Below, one piece after another: positions 1 through 14,283 of a stretch of 64,000 nucleotides of DNA. Below the pieces are notes generated by a model, which saw only the letters and a list, made by a program, of their open reading frames with translations, had not been told where the DNA came from and did not search any database. The translations under genes and the position numbers were made by a program. The DNA lies in NCBI GenBank assembly GCA_029582155.1, contig CM055911.1:48579401-48643400 (forward strand). Direction: 5' to 3'. The stretch's first letter is position 1. Each line of letters starts with the position of its first letter. The stretch comes from Panopea generosa (lineage: Eukaryota > Mollusca > Bivalvia > Adapedonta > Hiatellidae).

Positions 1-2557
1 CTTCATTCTGCAGACAAAATAGATAGTACCGCCAACAAGGGGGCATGACGTTACTATCTAGTCTATCAGAGAAGAATATACCACCACTCTATGTGCCCAT
101 AACCCTTAAAGTAAGAACAAATTACAAAAACCTGTCTTTTTTTTTTATCTATGAAAGAGTAACCTTCATTTCTTTTCCGTTCATAATTATATTATCTTGC
201 TTGAACACTGTAGAGAACAAAAAAAATCTATGATTAATTATTTGATCCCATATAATCTTTATTTGGATACTCATACACAAAGCTGGTATCACTACTTCAT
301 TCTGCAGACAAAACACATAGAACCGTCAACAAGGGGCCATAACGTTACTATCTAGTCTATCAGGGCAGAATATACCACAACTCTACGTGCCCATAACACT
401 TAAAGTAAGCAAAAAAGTAAAGGAACCTGTTGTTAGATTTATGAAAGAGTACCATTTATTTCTTCTCCATCCATATCTTGCTTGGATATGAAGAGAAAAA
501 AAAATCTATGATTAATTATTTGATCACAAATAATCATTATATGGATTCTCATACACAGAGCTAGTATCACTACTTCGTTCTGTAGACAAAATATATAGTT
601 CCCCAACAAGGGGCCATGCCGTTACCATCTAGTCTATCAGGGAAGAATATACCACCACTCAATGTGCCAATAACCCTTAAAGTAAGCAAACAATTACAGG
701 AACCTGTGTTTAGATTATGAAATAGTAACCTTTATTTCAGCTCCATCCATAATATTATCTGGCTTGGACACTGAAGAGAACAAAAAAATCTATAATTAAT
801 TATTTGATCCCATTTAATCATTATATGGATTCTCATACACATAGCTGGTATCACTACTTCGTTCTGCAGACAAAATAGATAGTACCGCCAACAATGGGCC
901 ATGACGTTACTATCTAGTCTATCAGGGAACAATATACCACCACTCTATGTGCCCATAACCCTTAAAGTAAGCAAAAAATTACAGGAAGCTGTTTTTAGAT
1001 CTATGAAAGAGTAACCTTTATTTCTTTTTCATCCATATTTTGCTTGGACACTGAAGAAAACAAAAAAAAAAACTATGATTAATTGTTTGATCCCATAAAA
1101 TCATTATATGGATTCTCATACACAGAGCTGGTATCACTACTTCATTCTGCAGACAAAATAGATAGTACCGCAAACAAGGGGCCATGACGTTACTATCAAG
1201 TCTATCAGGGAAGAATATACCACCACTCTATGTGCCCATAACCTTGAAAGTAACCAAACAATTACAGGAACCTTTTTTTTGGTCTATGAAAGAGTTACAT
1301 TTATTTTTTCTCCATTCATTTCTTGCTTGAACACTTAAGAGAACAAAAAAATCTATGCTTAATTATTTGCTCCCATATAATCATTATATGGATTCTCATA
1401 CACAGAGCTGTTATCAATACTTCATTCTGCAGACAAAATAGATAGTACCGCCAACAAGGGGCCATGACGTTACTATCTAGTCTATCAGGGAAGAATATAC
1501 CACCACTATATGTGCCAATAACCCTTAAATTAAGCAAAAAATTACAGGAACCTGTTTTTAGATCTATGAAAGAGTAACCTTTATTTCTTTTTCATCCATA
1601 TTTTGCTTGGACACTGAAGAAAACTCAAAAATCGATGATTAATTATTTGATCCCATATAATCATTATATGGATCCTCATACACGGAGCTGGTATCACTAC
1701 TTCGTTCTGCAGACAAAATAGATAGTACCGCCAACAAGGGGCCATGACGTTACTATCTAGTCTATTAGGGAAGAATATACCACCACTCTATGTGCCCATA
1801 ACCCTTAAAGTAAGAAAAAAAATACAGGAACATGTTTTTAGATCTATGAAAGATTAGCATTTATTTCTTTTCCATTCGTAATACTGTCTTGCTTGGACAC
1901 TGAAGAGAAAAAAAAAAATTCTATGATTAATTATTTGATCCCATATAATCATTATATGGATTCTCATACACAGAGCTGGTATCACTACTTCATTCTGCAG
2001 ACAAAATAGATAGTACCGTCAACAAAGGGCCATGACGTTACTATCTAGTCTATCAGGGAAGAATATACCACAACTCTATGTGCCCATAACCCTAAAAGTA
2101 AGAAAAAATTACAAGAACCTGTTTTTTTTTTATCTATGAAAGAGTAGCCTTCATTTCTTTTCCGTTCATAATACTGTCTTGCTTGGACACTGAAGAGAAG
2201 AAAAAAAATCTATGATTAATTGTTTGATCCCATATAATCATTATATGGATTTTCATACACAGAGCTGGTATCACTACTTTTTTCTGCAGACAAAATAGAT
2301 AGTACCGCCAACAAGGGGCCATGACGTTACTATCTAGTCTATCAGGGAAAATAATACCACCACTCTATGTACCAATAACCCTTAAATTAAGCAAAAAATT
2401 ACAGGAACCTGTTTTTAGATCTATGAAAGAGTAACCTTTATTTCTTTTTCATCCATATTTTGCTTGGACACTAAAGAAAACAAAAAAAAACTATGATAAA
2501 TTGTTTCATCCCATATAATCATTATATGGATTCTCATACACAGAGCTGGTATCACTA

Positions 2558-4900
2558 CTTCTTCCTGCAGACAAAATAAATAGTACCGCCAACAAGGGGC
2601 CATGACGTTACTATCTAGTCTATCAGAGAAGAATATACCACCACTCTATGTGCCCATAACCCTTAAAGTAAGAACAAATTACAAAAACCTGTCTTTTTTT
2701 TTTATCTATGAAAGAGTAACCTTCATTTCTTTTCCGTTCATAATTATATTATCTTGCTTGAACACTGAAGAGAACAAAAAAAATCTATGATTAATTATTT
2801 GATCCCATATAATCTTTATTTGGATACTCATACACAGAGCTGGTATCACTACTTCATTCTGCAGACAAAACACATAGAACCGTCAACAAGGGGCCATAAC
2901 GTTACTATCTAGTCTATCAGGGCAGAATATACCACAACTGTATGTGCCCATAACACTTAAAGTAAGCAAAAAAGTAAAGGAACCTGTTGTTAGATTTATG
3001 AAAGAGTACCATTTATTTCTTCTCCATCCATATCTTGCTTGGACACTGAAGAGAAAAAAAAATCTATGATTAATTATTTGATCACAAATAATCATTATAT
3101 GGATTCTCATACACACAGCTAGTATCACTACTTCGTTCTGTAGACAAAATATATACTTCCCCAACAAGGGGCCATGCCGTTACCATCTAGTCTATCAGGG
3201 AAGAATATACCACCACTCAATGTGCCAATAACCCTTAAAGTAAGCAAACAATTACAGGAACCTGTGTTTAGATTATGAAAGAGTTACCTTTATTTCAGCT
3301 CCATCCATAATATTATCTGGCTTGGACACTGAAGAGAACAAAAAAATCTATAATTAATTATTTGATCCCATTTAATCATTATATGGATTCTCATACACAT
3401 AGCTGGTATCACTACTTCGTTCTGCAGACAAAATAGATAGTACCGCCAACAATGGGCCATGACGTTACTATCTAGTCTATCAGGGAAGAATATACCACCA
3501 CTCTATGTGCCCATAACCCTTAAAGTAAGCAAAAAATTACAGGAAGCTGTTTTTAGATCTATGAAAGAGTAACCTTTATTTCTTTTTCATCCATATTTTG
3601 CTTGGACACTGAAGAAAACAAAAAAAACCCCTATGATTAATTGTTTGATCCCATATAATCATTATATGGATTCTCATACACAGAGCTGGTATCACTACTT
3701 CATTCTGCAGACAAAATAGATAGTACCGCAAACAAGGGGCCATGACGTTACTATCAAGTCTATCAGGGAAGAATATACCACCACTCTATGTGCCCATAAA
3801 CCTAAAAGTAACCAAACAATTACAGGAACCTTTTTTTTGGTCTATGAAAGAGTTACATTTATTTTTTCTCCATTCATTTCTTGCTTGAACACTTAAGAGA
3901 ACAAAAAAATCTATGCTTAATTATTTGCTCCCATATAATCATTATATGGATTCTCATCCACAGAGCTGTTATCAATACTTCATTCTGCAGACAAAATTGA
4001 TAGTACCGCCAACAAGGGGCCATGACGTTACTATCTAGTCTATCAGGGAAGAATATACCACCACTCTATGTGCCAATAACCCTTAAATTAAGCAAAAAAT
4101 TACAGGAACCTGTTTTTAGATCTATGGAAGAGTAACCTTTATTTCTTTTTCATCCATATTTTGCTTGGACACTGAAGAAAACTCAAAAATCTATGATTAT
4201 TTATTTGATCCCATATAATCATTATATGGATCCTCATACACGGAGCTGGTATCACTACTTCGTTCTGCAGACAAAATAGATAGTACCGCCAACAAGGGGC
4301 CATAACGTTACTATCTAGTCTATCAGGGAAGAATATACCACCACTCTATGTGCCCATAACCCTTAAAGTAAGAAATAAACATACAGGAACCTGTTTTTAG
4401 ATCTATGAAAGATTAGCATTCATTTCTTTTCCATTCGTAATACTGTCTTGTTTGGACACTGAAGAGATCAAAAAAAATTCTATGATTAATTATTTGATCC
4501 CATATAATCATTATATGGATTCTCATACACAGAGCTGGTATCACAACTTCATTCTGCAGACAAAATAGATAGTACCGTCAACAAGGGGCCATAACGTTAC
4601 TATCTAGTCTATCAGGGAAGAATATACCACCACTCTATGTGCCCATAACCCTAAAAGTAAGAACAAATTACAAGAACCTGTTTTTTTTTATCTATGAAAG
4701 AGTAGCCTTCATTTCTTTTCCGTTCATAATACTGTCTTGCTTGGACACTGAAGAGAACAAAAAAAATCTATGATTAATTATTTGATCCCATATAATCATT
4801 ATATGGATTCTCATACACAGAGCTGGTATCACTACTTCATTCTGCTGACAAAATAGATAGTACCGCCAACAAGGGGCCATGACGTTACTATCTAGTCTAT
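2558..4900. repeat. Second copy of an 8-unit higher-order satellite block
   Basis: The unit variants seen in order from position 1 recur here with a constant offset of about 2,557 bp (nine units). Diagnostic variants line up in the same order: a GAACACTG variant, a GTTGTTAGATTT variant, a CAGCTCCATCC variant, a CAGGAAGCTG variant and a TTTTTTTGGTC variant. The block is therefore a copy of 1-2340. Confidence 0.8.
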
Positions 4901-6940
4901 CAGGGAAGAATATACCACCACTCTATGTGCCCATAACCCTAAAAGTAACCAAAAAATTACAGGAACCTTTTTTTTGGTCTATGAAAGAGTTACATTTATT
5001 TTTTCTCCATCCATTTCTTGCTTAAACACTTAAGAAAACAAAAAAATCTATGCTTAATTATTTGCTCCCATATAATCATTATATGGATTCTCATACACAG
5101 AGCTGGTATCACAACTTCATTCTGCAGACAAAATAGATAGTACCGCCAACAAGGGGCCATGACGTTACTATCTAGTCTATCAGGGAAGAGTATACCACCA
5201 CTCTATGTGCCAATAACCCTGAAATTAAGCAAAAAATTACAGGAACCTGTTTTGAGATCTATGAAAAAGTAATCTTTATTTCTTTTTCATCCATATTTTG
5301 CTTTGACATTGAAGAAAAACTAAAAAATCTATGATTAATTATTTGATCCCATATAATCATTATATGGATTTTCATACACAGAGCTGGTATCACTACTTCA
5401 TTCTGCAGACAAAATAGATAGTACCGCCAACAAGGGGCCATGATGTTACTATCTAGTCTATCAGGGAAGATAATACCACCACTCTATGTGCCAATAACCC
5501 TTAAATTAAGCAAAAAATTACAGGAACCTGTTTTTAGATCTATGGAAGAGTAACCTTTATTTCTTTTTCATCCATATTTTGCTTGGACACTGAAGAAAAC
5601 TCAAAAATCTATGATTAATTATTTGATCCCATATAATCATTATATGGATCCTCATACACGGAGCTGGTATCACTACTTCGTTCTGCAGACAAAATAGATA
5701 GTACCGCCAACAAGGGGCCATAACGTTACTATCTAGTCTATCAGGGAAGAATATACCACCACTCTATGTGCCCATAACCCTTAAAGTAAGAAATAAACAT
5801 ACAGGAACCTGTTTTTAGATCTATGAAAGATTAGCATTCATTTCTTTTCCATTCGTAATACTGTCTTGTTTGGACACTGAAGAGAACAAAAAAAATTCTA
5901 TGATTAATTATTTGATCCCATATAATCATTATATGGATTCTCATACACAGAGCTGGTATCACAACTTCATTCTGCAGACAAAATAGATAGTACCGTCAAC
6001 AAGGGGCCATAACGTTACTATCTAGTCTATCAGGGAAGAATATACCACCACTCTATGTGCCCATAACCCTAAAAGTAAGAACAAATTACAAGAACCTGTT
6101 TTTTTTTTTATCTATGAAAGAGTAGCCTTCATTTCTTTTCCGTTCATAATACTGTCTTGCTTGGACACTGAAGAGAACAAAAAAAATCTATGATTAATTA
6201 TTTGATCCCATATAATCATTATATGGATTCTCATACACAGAGCTGGTATCACTACTTCATTCTGCTGACAAAATAGATAGTACCGCCAACAAGGGGCCAT
6301 GACGTTACTATCTAGTCTATCAGGGAAGAATATACCACCACTCTATGTGCCCATAACCCTAAAAGTAACCAAAAAATTACAGGAACCTTTTTTTTGGTCT
6401 ATGAAAGAGTTACATTTATTTTTTCTCCATCCATTTCTTGCTTAAACACTTAAGAAAACAAAAAAATCTATGCTTAATTATTTGCTCCCATATAATCATT
6501 ATATGGATTCTCATACACAGAGCTGGTATCACAACTTCATTCTGCAGACAAAATAGATAGTACCGCCAACAAGGGGCCATGACGTTACTATCTAGTCTAT
6601 CAGGGAAGAGTATACCACCACTCTATGTGCCAATAACCCTGAAATTAAGCAAAAAATTACAGGAACCTGTTTTGAGATCTATGAAAAAGTAATCTTTATT
6701 TCTTTTTCATCCATATTTTGCTTTGACATTGAAGAAAAACTAAAAAATCTATGATTAATTATTTGATCCCATATAATCATTATATGGATTTTCATACACA
6801 GAGCTGGTATCACTACTTCATTCTGCAGACAAAATAGATAGTACCGCCAACAAGGGGCCATGACATTACTATCTAGTCTATCAGGGAAGATAATACCACC
6901 ACTCTATGTACCAATAACCCTTAAATTAAGCAAAAAAGTA
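4100..6940. repeat. 1,420-bp direct duplication of five satellite units
   Basis: 4100-5519 and 5520-6940 match at a constant offset of 1,420 bp. They share rare variants such as CTATGGAAGAG, CATTCGTAATACTGTCTTGT and the CTGCTGACAAAAT change. They differ mainly in homopolymer lengths and a few single bases, so this is the most recent duplication visible in the satellite. Confidence 0.85.
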
Positions 6941-7947
6941 CAGGAACCTGTTTTTAGATCTATGAAAGAGTAACCTTTATTTCTTTTTCATCCATATTTT
7001 GCTTGGACACTAAAGAAAACAAAAAAAAACTATGATAAATTGTTTCATCCCATATAATCATTATATGGATTCTCATACACAGAGCTGGTATCACTACTTC
7101 TTTCTGCAGACAAAATAGATAGTACCGCCAACAAGGGGCCATGACGTTACTATCTAGTCTATCAGGGAAGAGTATACCACCACTCTATGTGCCAATAACC
7201 CTGAAATTAAGCAAAAAATTACAGGAACCTGTTTTGAGATCTATGAAAGAGTAATCTTTATTTCTTTTTCATCCATATTTTGCTTTGACATTGAAGAAAA
7301 ACTAAAAAATCTATGATTAATTATTTGATCCCATATAATCATTATATGGATTCTCATACACAGAGCTGGTATCACTACTTCATTCTGCAGACAAAATAGA
7401 TAATACCGCCAACAAGGGACCATGACGTTACTATCTAGTCTATCAGGGAAGAATATACCACCACTCTCTGTGCCAATAACCCTTAAATTAAGCAAAAAAT
7501 TACAGGAACCTGATTTGAGATCTATGAAAGTGTAATCTTTATTTCTTTTTCATCCATATTTTGCTTGGACACTGAAGAAAACAAAAAAAAATCTATGATT
7601 AATTGTTTGATCTCATATAATCATTATATGGATTCTCATACACAGAGCTGGTATCAATACTTCATTCTGCAGACAAAGTAGATAGTACCGCCAACAAGGG
7701 GCCATGACGTTACTATCTAGTCTATTAGGGAAGAATATACCACCACTCTATATGCCAATAACCCTTAAAGTAAGAAAAAAAATACAGGAACCTGTTTTTA
7801 GATCTATGAAAGAATAGCCTTAATTTCTTTTCCATTCATAATACTGTCTTGCTTGGACACTGAAGAGAACAAAAAAAATCTATGATTAATTATTTGACCC
7901 CATATAATCATTATATGGTTTCTCATACACAGAGCTGGTATCACTAC

Positions 7948-10300
7948 TTCATTCTGCAGACAAAATAGATAGTACCGCCAACAAGGGGCCATGACGTTAC
8001 TATCTAGTCTATCAGAGAAGAATATACCACCACTCTATATGCCCATAACCCTTAAAGTAAGAACAAATTACAAAAACCTGTCTTTTTTTTTTATCTATGA
8101 AAGAGTAACCTTCATTTCTTTTCCGTTCATAATCATATTATCTTGCTTGAACACTGAAGAGAACAAAAAAAATCTATGATTAATTATTTGATCCCAAATA
8201 ATCTTTATTTGGATACTCATACACAAAGCTGGTATCACTACTTCATTCTGCAGACAAAACAAATAGAACCGTCAACAAGGGGCCATAACGTTACTATCTA
8301 GTCTATCAGGGCAGAATATACCATAACTCTACGTGCCCATAACACTTAAAGTAAGAAAAAAAGTAAAGGAACCTGTTGTTAGATTTATGAAAGAGTACCA
8401 TTTATTTCTTCTCCATCCATATCTTGCTTGGACACTGAAGAGAAAAAAATATATATGATTAATTATTTGATCACAAATAATCATTATATGGATTCTCATA
8501 CACACAGCTAGTATCACTACTTCGTTCTGTAGACAAAATATATACTTCCCCAACAAGGGGCCATGCCGTTACCATCTAGTCTATCAGGGAAGAATATACC
8601 ACCACTCAATGTGCCCATAACCCTTAAAGTAAGCAAACAATTACAGGAACCTGTGTTTAGATTATGAAAGAGTAACCTTTATTTCAGCTCCATCCATAAT
8701 ATTATCTGGCTTGGACACTGAAGAGAACAAAAAAATCTATAATTAATTATTTGATCCCATTTAATCATTATATGGATTCTCATACACATAACTGGTATCA
8801 CTACTTCGTTCTGCAGACAAAATACATAGTACCGCCAACAATGGGCCATGACGTTACTATCTAGTCTATCAGGGAACAATATACCACCACTCTATGTGCC
8901 CATAACCCTTAAAGTAAGCAAAAAATTACAGGAAGCTGTTTTTAGATCTATGAAAGAGTAACCTTTATTTCTTTTTCATCCATATTTTGCTTGGACACTA
9001 AAGAAAACAAAAAAAAACCCTATGATTAATTGTTTGATCCCATATAATCATTATATGGATTCTCATACACAGAGCTGGTATCACTACTTCATTCTGCAGA
9101 CAAAATAGATAGTACCGCCAACAAGGGGCCATGACGTTACTATCAAGTCTATCAGGGAAGAATATACCACCACTCTATGTGCCCATAACCCTAAAAGTAA
9201 CCAAACAATTACAGGAACCTTTTTTTGGTCTATGAAAGAGATACATTTATTTTTTTCCATTCATTTCTTGCTTGAACATTTAAGAGAACAAAAAAATCTA
9301 TGCTTAATTATTTGCTCCCATATAATCATTATATGGATTCTCATACACAGAGCTGTTATCAATACTTCATTCTGCAGACAAAATAGATAGTACCGCCAAC
9401 AAGGGGCCATGACGTTACTATCTAGTCTATCATGGAAGAATATACCACCACTATATGTGTCAATAACCCTTAAATTAAGCAAAAAATTACAGGAACCTGT
9501 TTTTAGATCTATGAAAGAGTAACCTTTATTTCTTTTTCATCCATATTTTGCTTGGACACTGAAGAAAACTCAAAAATCTATGATTAATTATTTGATCCCA
9601 TATAATCATTATATGGATCCTCATACACGGAGCTGGTATCACTACTTCGTTCTGCAGACAAAATAGATAGTACCGCCAACAAGGGGCCATAACGTTACTA
9701 TCTAGTCTATCAGGGAAGAATATACCACCACTCTATGTGCCCATAACCCTTAAAGTAAGAAAAAAAATACAGGAACCTGTTTTTAGATCTATGAAAGATT
9801 AGCATTCATTTCTTTTCCATTCGTAATACTGTCTTGCTTGGACACTGAAGAGAACAAAAAAAATTCTATGATTAATTATTTGACCCCATATAATCATTGT
9901 ATGGATTCTCATACACAGAGCTGGTATCACTACTTCATTCTGCAGACAAAATAGATAGTACCGTCAACAAGGGGCCATAACGTTACTATCTAGTCTATCA
10001 GGGAAGAATATACCACAACTCTATGTGCCCATTAGCCTTAAAGTAAGAACAAATTACAAGAACCTGTTTTTTTTTATCTATGAAAGAGTAGCCTTCATTT
10101 CTTTTCCGTTCATAATACTGTCTTGCTTGGACACTGAAGAGATCAAAAAAAAAATATATGATTAATTATTTGATCCCATATAATCATTATATGGATTCTC
10201 ATACACAGAGCTGGTATCAATACTTCATTCTGCTGACAAAATAGATAGTACCGCCAACAAGGGGCCATGACGTTACTATCTAGTCTATCAGGGAAGAATA
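7948..10300. repeat. Third copy of the 8-unit higher-order satellite block
   Basis: The ordered unit variants of 1-2340 occur a third time at an offset of about 7,947 bp from the first copy and 5,390 bp from the second. Each unit type is recognised by the same diagnostic variants. The array has therefore grown by copying multi-unit blocks as well as single units. Confidence 0.8.
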
Positions 10301-12240
10301 TACCACCACTCTATGTGCCCATGACCCTAAAAGTAACCAAAAAATTACAGGAACCTTTTTTTTTGGTCTATGAAAGAGTTACATTTATTTTTTCTCCATC
10401 CATTTCTTGCTTGAACACTTAAGAAAACAAAAAAATCTATGCTTAATTATTTGCTCCCATATAATCATTATATGGATTCTCATACACAGAGCTGGTATCA
10501 ATACTTCATTCGGCAGACAAAATAGATAGTACCGCCAACAAGGGGCCATGACGTTACTATCTAGTCTATCAGGGAAGATAATACCACCACTCTATGTACC
10601 AATAACCCATAAATTAAGCAAATAATTACAGGAACCTGTTTTTAGATCTATGAAAGAGTAACCTTTATTTCTTTTTCATCCATATTTTGCTTGGACACTA
10701 AAGAAAACAAAAAAACCTATGATAAATTGTTTCATCCCATATAATCATTATATGGATTCTCATACACAGAGCTGGTATCACTACTTCATTCTGCAGACAA
10801 AATAGATAGTACCGCCAACAAGGGGCCATGACGTTACTATCTAGTCTATCAGGGAAGATAATACCACCACTCTATGTACCAATAACCCATAAATTAAGCA
10901 AAAAATTACAGGAACCTGTTTTTAGATCTATGAAAAGAGTAACCTTTATTTCTTTTTCATCCATATTTTGCTTGGACACTAAAGAAAACAAAAAAAAACT
11001 ATGATAAATTGTTTCATCCCATATAATCATTATATGGATTCTCATACACAGAGCTGGTATCACTACTTCTTTCTGCAGACAAAATAGATAGTACCGCCAA
11101 CAAGGGGCCATGACGTTACTATTTAGTCTATCAGGGAAGAGTATACCACCACTCTATGTGCCAATAACCCTGAAATTAAGCAAAAAATTACAGGAACCTG
11201 TTTTTAGATCTATGAAAGAGTAACCTTTATTTCTTTTTCATCCATATTTTGCTTTGACATTGAAGAAAAACTAAAAAATCTATGATTAATTATTTGATCC
11301 CATATAATCATTATATGGATTCTCATACACAGAGCTGGTATCACTACTTCATTCGGCAGACAAAATAGATAATACCGCCAACAAGGGGCCATGACGTTAC
11401 TATCTAGTCTATCAGGGAAGAATATACCACCACTCTATGTGCCCATAACCCTTAAAGTAAGAAAAAAAATACAGGAACCTATTTTAGATCTATGAAAGAG
11501 TATCCTTCATTTCTTTTCCATTCATAATACTGTCTTGCTTGGACACTGAAGAGAATAAAAAAATCTATGATTATTTGATCCCATATAATCATTATATGGA
11601 TTCTCATACACAGAGCTGGTATCACTACTTCATTCTGCTGACAAAATAGATAGTACCGCCAACAAGGGGCCATGACGTTACTATCTAGTCTATGAGGGAA
11701 GATAATACCACCACTCTATGTGCCAATAACCCTTAAATTAAGCAAAAAGTTACAGGAACCTGTTTTTAGATCTATGAAAGAGTAACCTTTATTTATTTTT
11801 CATACATATTTTGCTTGGACACTGAAGAAAACTAAAAAATCTATGCTTAATTATTTGATCCCATATAATCATTATATGGATTCTCATACACAGAGCTGGT
11901 ATCACTACTTCATTCTGCAGACAAAATAGATAGTACCGCCAACAAGGGGCCATGACGTTACTATCTAGTCTATCAGGGAAGAATATACCCTTAAAGTAAG
12001 AAAAAAAAAGAAACCTGTTTTTAGATCTATGAAAGAGAAGCCTTCATTTCTTTTCCATTCATAATACTGTGTTGCTTGGACACTGAAGAGAACAAAAAAT
12101 CTATGATTAAGTATTTGATCCCATGTAATCATTATATGTATTCTCATACAGAAAGCTGGTATCACTACTTCATTCTGCAGACAAAATAGATAGTACCGCC
12201 AACAAGAGGCCATGACGTTACTATCTAGTCTATCAGGGAA

Positions 12241-13047
12241 GAATACACCATCACTCTAGGTGCCCGTAAGCCTTAAAGTAAGCAAAAATTACAGGAACCT
12301 GTCTTTACTTCTATGAAAGAGTAACATTTATTTCTTCTCCATCCATATCTTGCTTGGACACTGATGAGAACAAAACAATCTATGATTAATTATTTGATCC
12401 ATATAATCATTATATGGATTCTCATACATAGAGCTGGTATCACTTCTTCGTTCTGCAGACAAAATAGATAATATCGGCATCAAGGGGCCATGGCGTTACT
12501 ATCTAGCCTATCAGGGAAGAACATACCATCACTCTATGTGTCCCTTATCCTTTAAGTAAGCAAATAATAACAGGAACCTGATTTTAGATCTGTAAAAGAG
12601 TTAACTTTATTTCTTCTTCATCCATATCTTGCTAGGACACTGAAGAAAACAAAAAATCTATAATTTATTATTTGATCCCATATATTTATTATATGGATTC
12701 TCATACATAGAGTTGGAATCACTATTTCATTCTGTAGACGAAATAGATAGTACTGCCAACAAGGGGCCATAATGTTACTTTCTAGCCTATCGGAGAAGAA
12801 TATACCACCAATCTATGTGTTCCTAATTCTTAAAGAAAGCAAAAAATTAAGGGAACCTGTTTTAGCTCTATGAAAAATCTCTATGATTAGTTATTTGATC
12901 CCATATAATCATTAGATGAATTCTCATACATAGAGCTGGTATCACTACTTCATTTTGCGACAGTACCGCCAACAAGGGGCCATAACGTTACTATCTAGTC
13001 TATCAGACAAGCCTACACCACCATTCAATTGTATTTGCACCTAATAC
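12241..13047. repeat. Diverged right edge of the satellite array
   Basis: Three satellite units can still be aligned, but with many substitutions and deletions, for example a shortened unit near 12860-12960. The block containing ACCGCCAACAAGGGGCCAT stays recognisable while the spacer decays. Divergence rises towards the edge, as expected where homogenisation is weak. Confidence 0.85.
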
Positions 13048-13058
13048 TAGAAGTAAGG

Positions 13059-13370
13059 TGGTTGTATGGTGTTTAGCGTAGCTTTCAACAATTTTTCAGT
13101 CAAATCGCGAAGGTGTCTACTTGAGACAGTATTCTAACCGCTGTCACACTGGAGTATCATGCCACAGACACATGGTATGATACCCCACCCAATCACATTA
13201 TACTGACACCGGGCCGACCAGACCTAGAACTCTCCTCTAAATGCTGATCGTCCAGCGAGGAAGCTTCTAGTACCATTTTTAAAGTCTTTGGTATGACCTG
13301 GCTGGGGATTGAACCCACGACCTTCCGCGTGCGACGCAGACGCTCTACCACTAGACCACGCTGTGGTCTG
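13059..13370 (-). mobile_element. tRNA-derived SINE inserted in the satellite, with target-site duplication
   Basis: Read on the minus strand, the element starts with a tRNA-like head. It has an A-box-like TGGTCTAGTGG, an anticodon-arm-like CGTCGCACGCGGAAGG and a B-box-like GGTTCAATCCC. A unique body follows (AAGCTTCCTCGCTGGACGAT, GTCGGCCCGGTGTCAGTATA). It is flanked by an 11-bp direct repeat, TAGAAGTAAGG, at 13048-13058 and 13371-13381. The same family occurs at 44195-44515, and its head occurs again near 61421. Confidence 0.88.
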
Positions 13371-13381
13371 TAGAAGTAAGG

Positions 13382-14125
13382 AAGCAATTACAGGAACCTA
13401 TTAATAGATTTACGAATCAGTTGCTTTTTCTTCTGCATCAATATGTTGCTTTGCGTAAGATCAAGGACACTGAAAGGAACAGAAAAAAATTAGTGATTAA
13501 CGATTTGGTCCCATATAATCATTTTATGGATTTTAATACTGATAGCTGTTATCACTACTTCGTTCTACAGACAAAACAGATAGTACCGTCAACAAGGGGT
13601 CATGACGTTACTATTTAGCCTATCAGAGAAGAATGTACCACTACTCGATGTGACCCTTATCCTTAAAAAACCCCAAAAAATTACAGAAAACTGACTATTT
13701 CATTCTGCAGACAAAATAGATAGTACCGCCAACAAGGGGTCATGACGTTACTATCTAGTTTATCAGATAAGCCAACATCATCATTCAGTTGGATGTGCCT
13801 ATAATCCTCGAAGTAAGGAAGCAATTACAGGAACCGATTGATAGACCTACGAAACACTTGACTTTTCTGATCCATATCTTGCTTTGTGTATGATCAAGGA
13901 CACAAAAGGTTACAAAAAATATGATAAATTATTTAATTCTATATTCACTATATCGATTGTCAAATAAAGAGCAGGTATCATTACTTTTTTCTGCAGCCAC
14001 AATAGTAAGTACCGCCAACAAGGGGCAATGGTGTTACTATTAGTATGTCAGACAAGCCTTCACCACCACTCAATTGTATGTGTCCCTAATCCTTGACGTA
14101 TACAAACACCTAAACACCTTTTTTA
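13382..14125. repeat. Decayed satellite units beyond the SINE
   Basis: About three damaged units. The segment from TTCATTCTGCAGAC through ACCGCCAACAAGGGG to TTACTATCTAG is almost intact at 13690-13762, while the DNA between such segments is rearranged or lost. Beyond 14125 no satellite sequence is seen. Confidence 0.8.
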
Positions 14126-14283
14126 TTCACTTACTTTAAAATAGCTAGTAAGATAACGGTCCGGTCAGCGATGCTCCGTACCGTACCGACTGTGGCTCAG
14201 GAACACCGACTCAGGAACACCGACTCTTCTAACCATACATATACATCTGTGTAACAGACAGCCTAGAGATCCTACTTGAACGT

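Larger units (their letters stand above)
1..12240. repeat. Satellite array, ~284-bp unit, homogeneous core
   Basis: About 43 head-to-tail units of roughly 281-287 bp. Every unit carries a conserved block around 'GTACCGCCAACAAGGGGCCA' followed by a TGACGTTACTATCTAG segment, then a variable A/T-rich spacer with T-runs and A-runs. Small open frames of 60-94 codons recur at the same place in each unit on both strands; they follow the repeat and are not treated as genes. Neighbouring units differ by a few per cent and by small indels in homopolymers. Unit counts were made by eye. The array runs off the left edge of the window. Confidence 0.95.

Noticed and set aside
45..12213. Dozens of 60-94-codon frames in the first 12 kb (for example MAPCWRYYLFCLQNEV...)
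   Set aside because: They recur once per satellite unit on both strands with the same shape and are shifted or broken by homopolymer indels; they are by-products of the repeat.
1..12240. CENP-B box in the satellite as a sign of centromere
   Set aside because: I looked for the TTCG...A..CGGG pattern in the conserved core and did not find it; a centromere role cannot be claimed.
13290..13370. Functional tRNA gene in the cluster of A and B boxes on the minus strand
   Set aside because: The head lacks a matching acceptor stem and is continuous with a repeated body found elsewhere; it is a SINE. The same applies to 44195, 50275, 54028, 54585 and 61421.
1..14125. CRISPR-like array
   Set aside because: The 284-bp units are tandem with no short repeats and unique spacers, and the genes are spliced eukaryotic ones.
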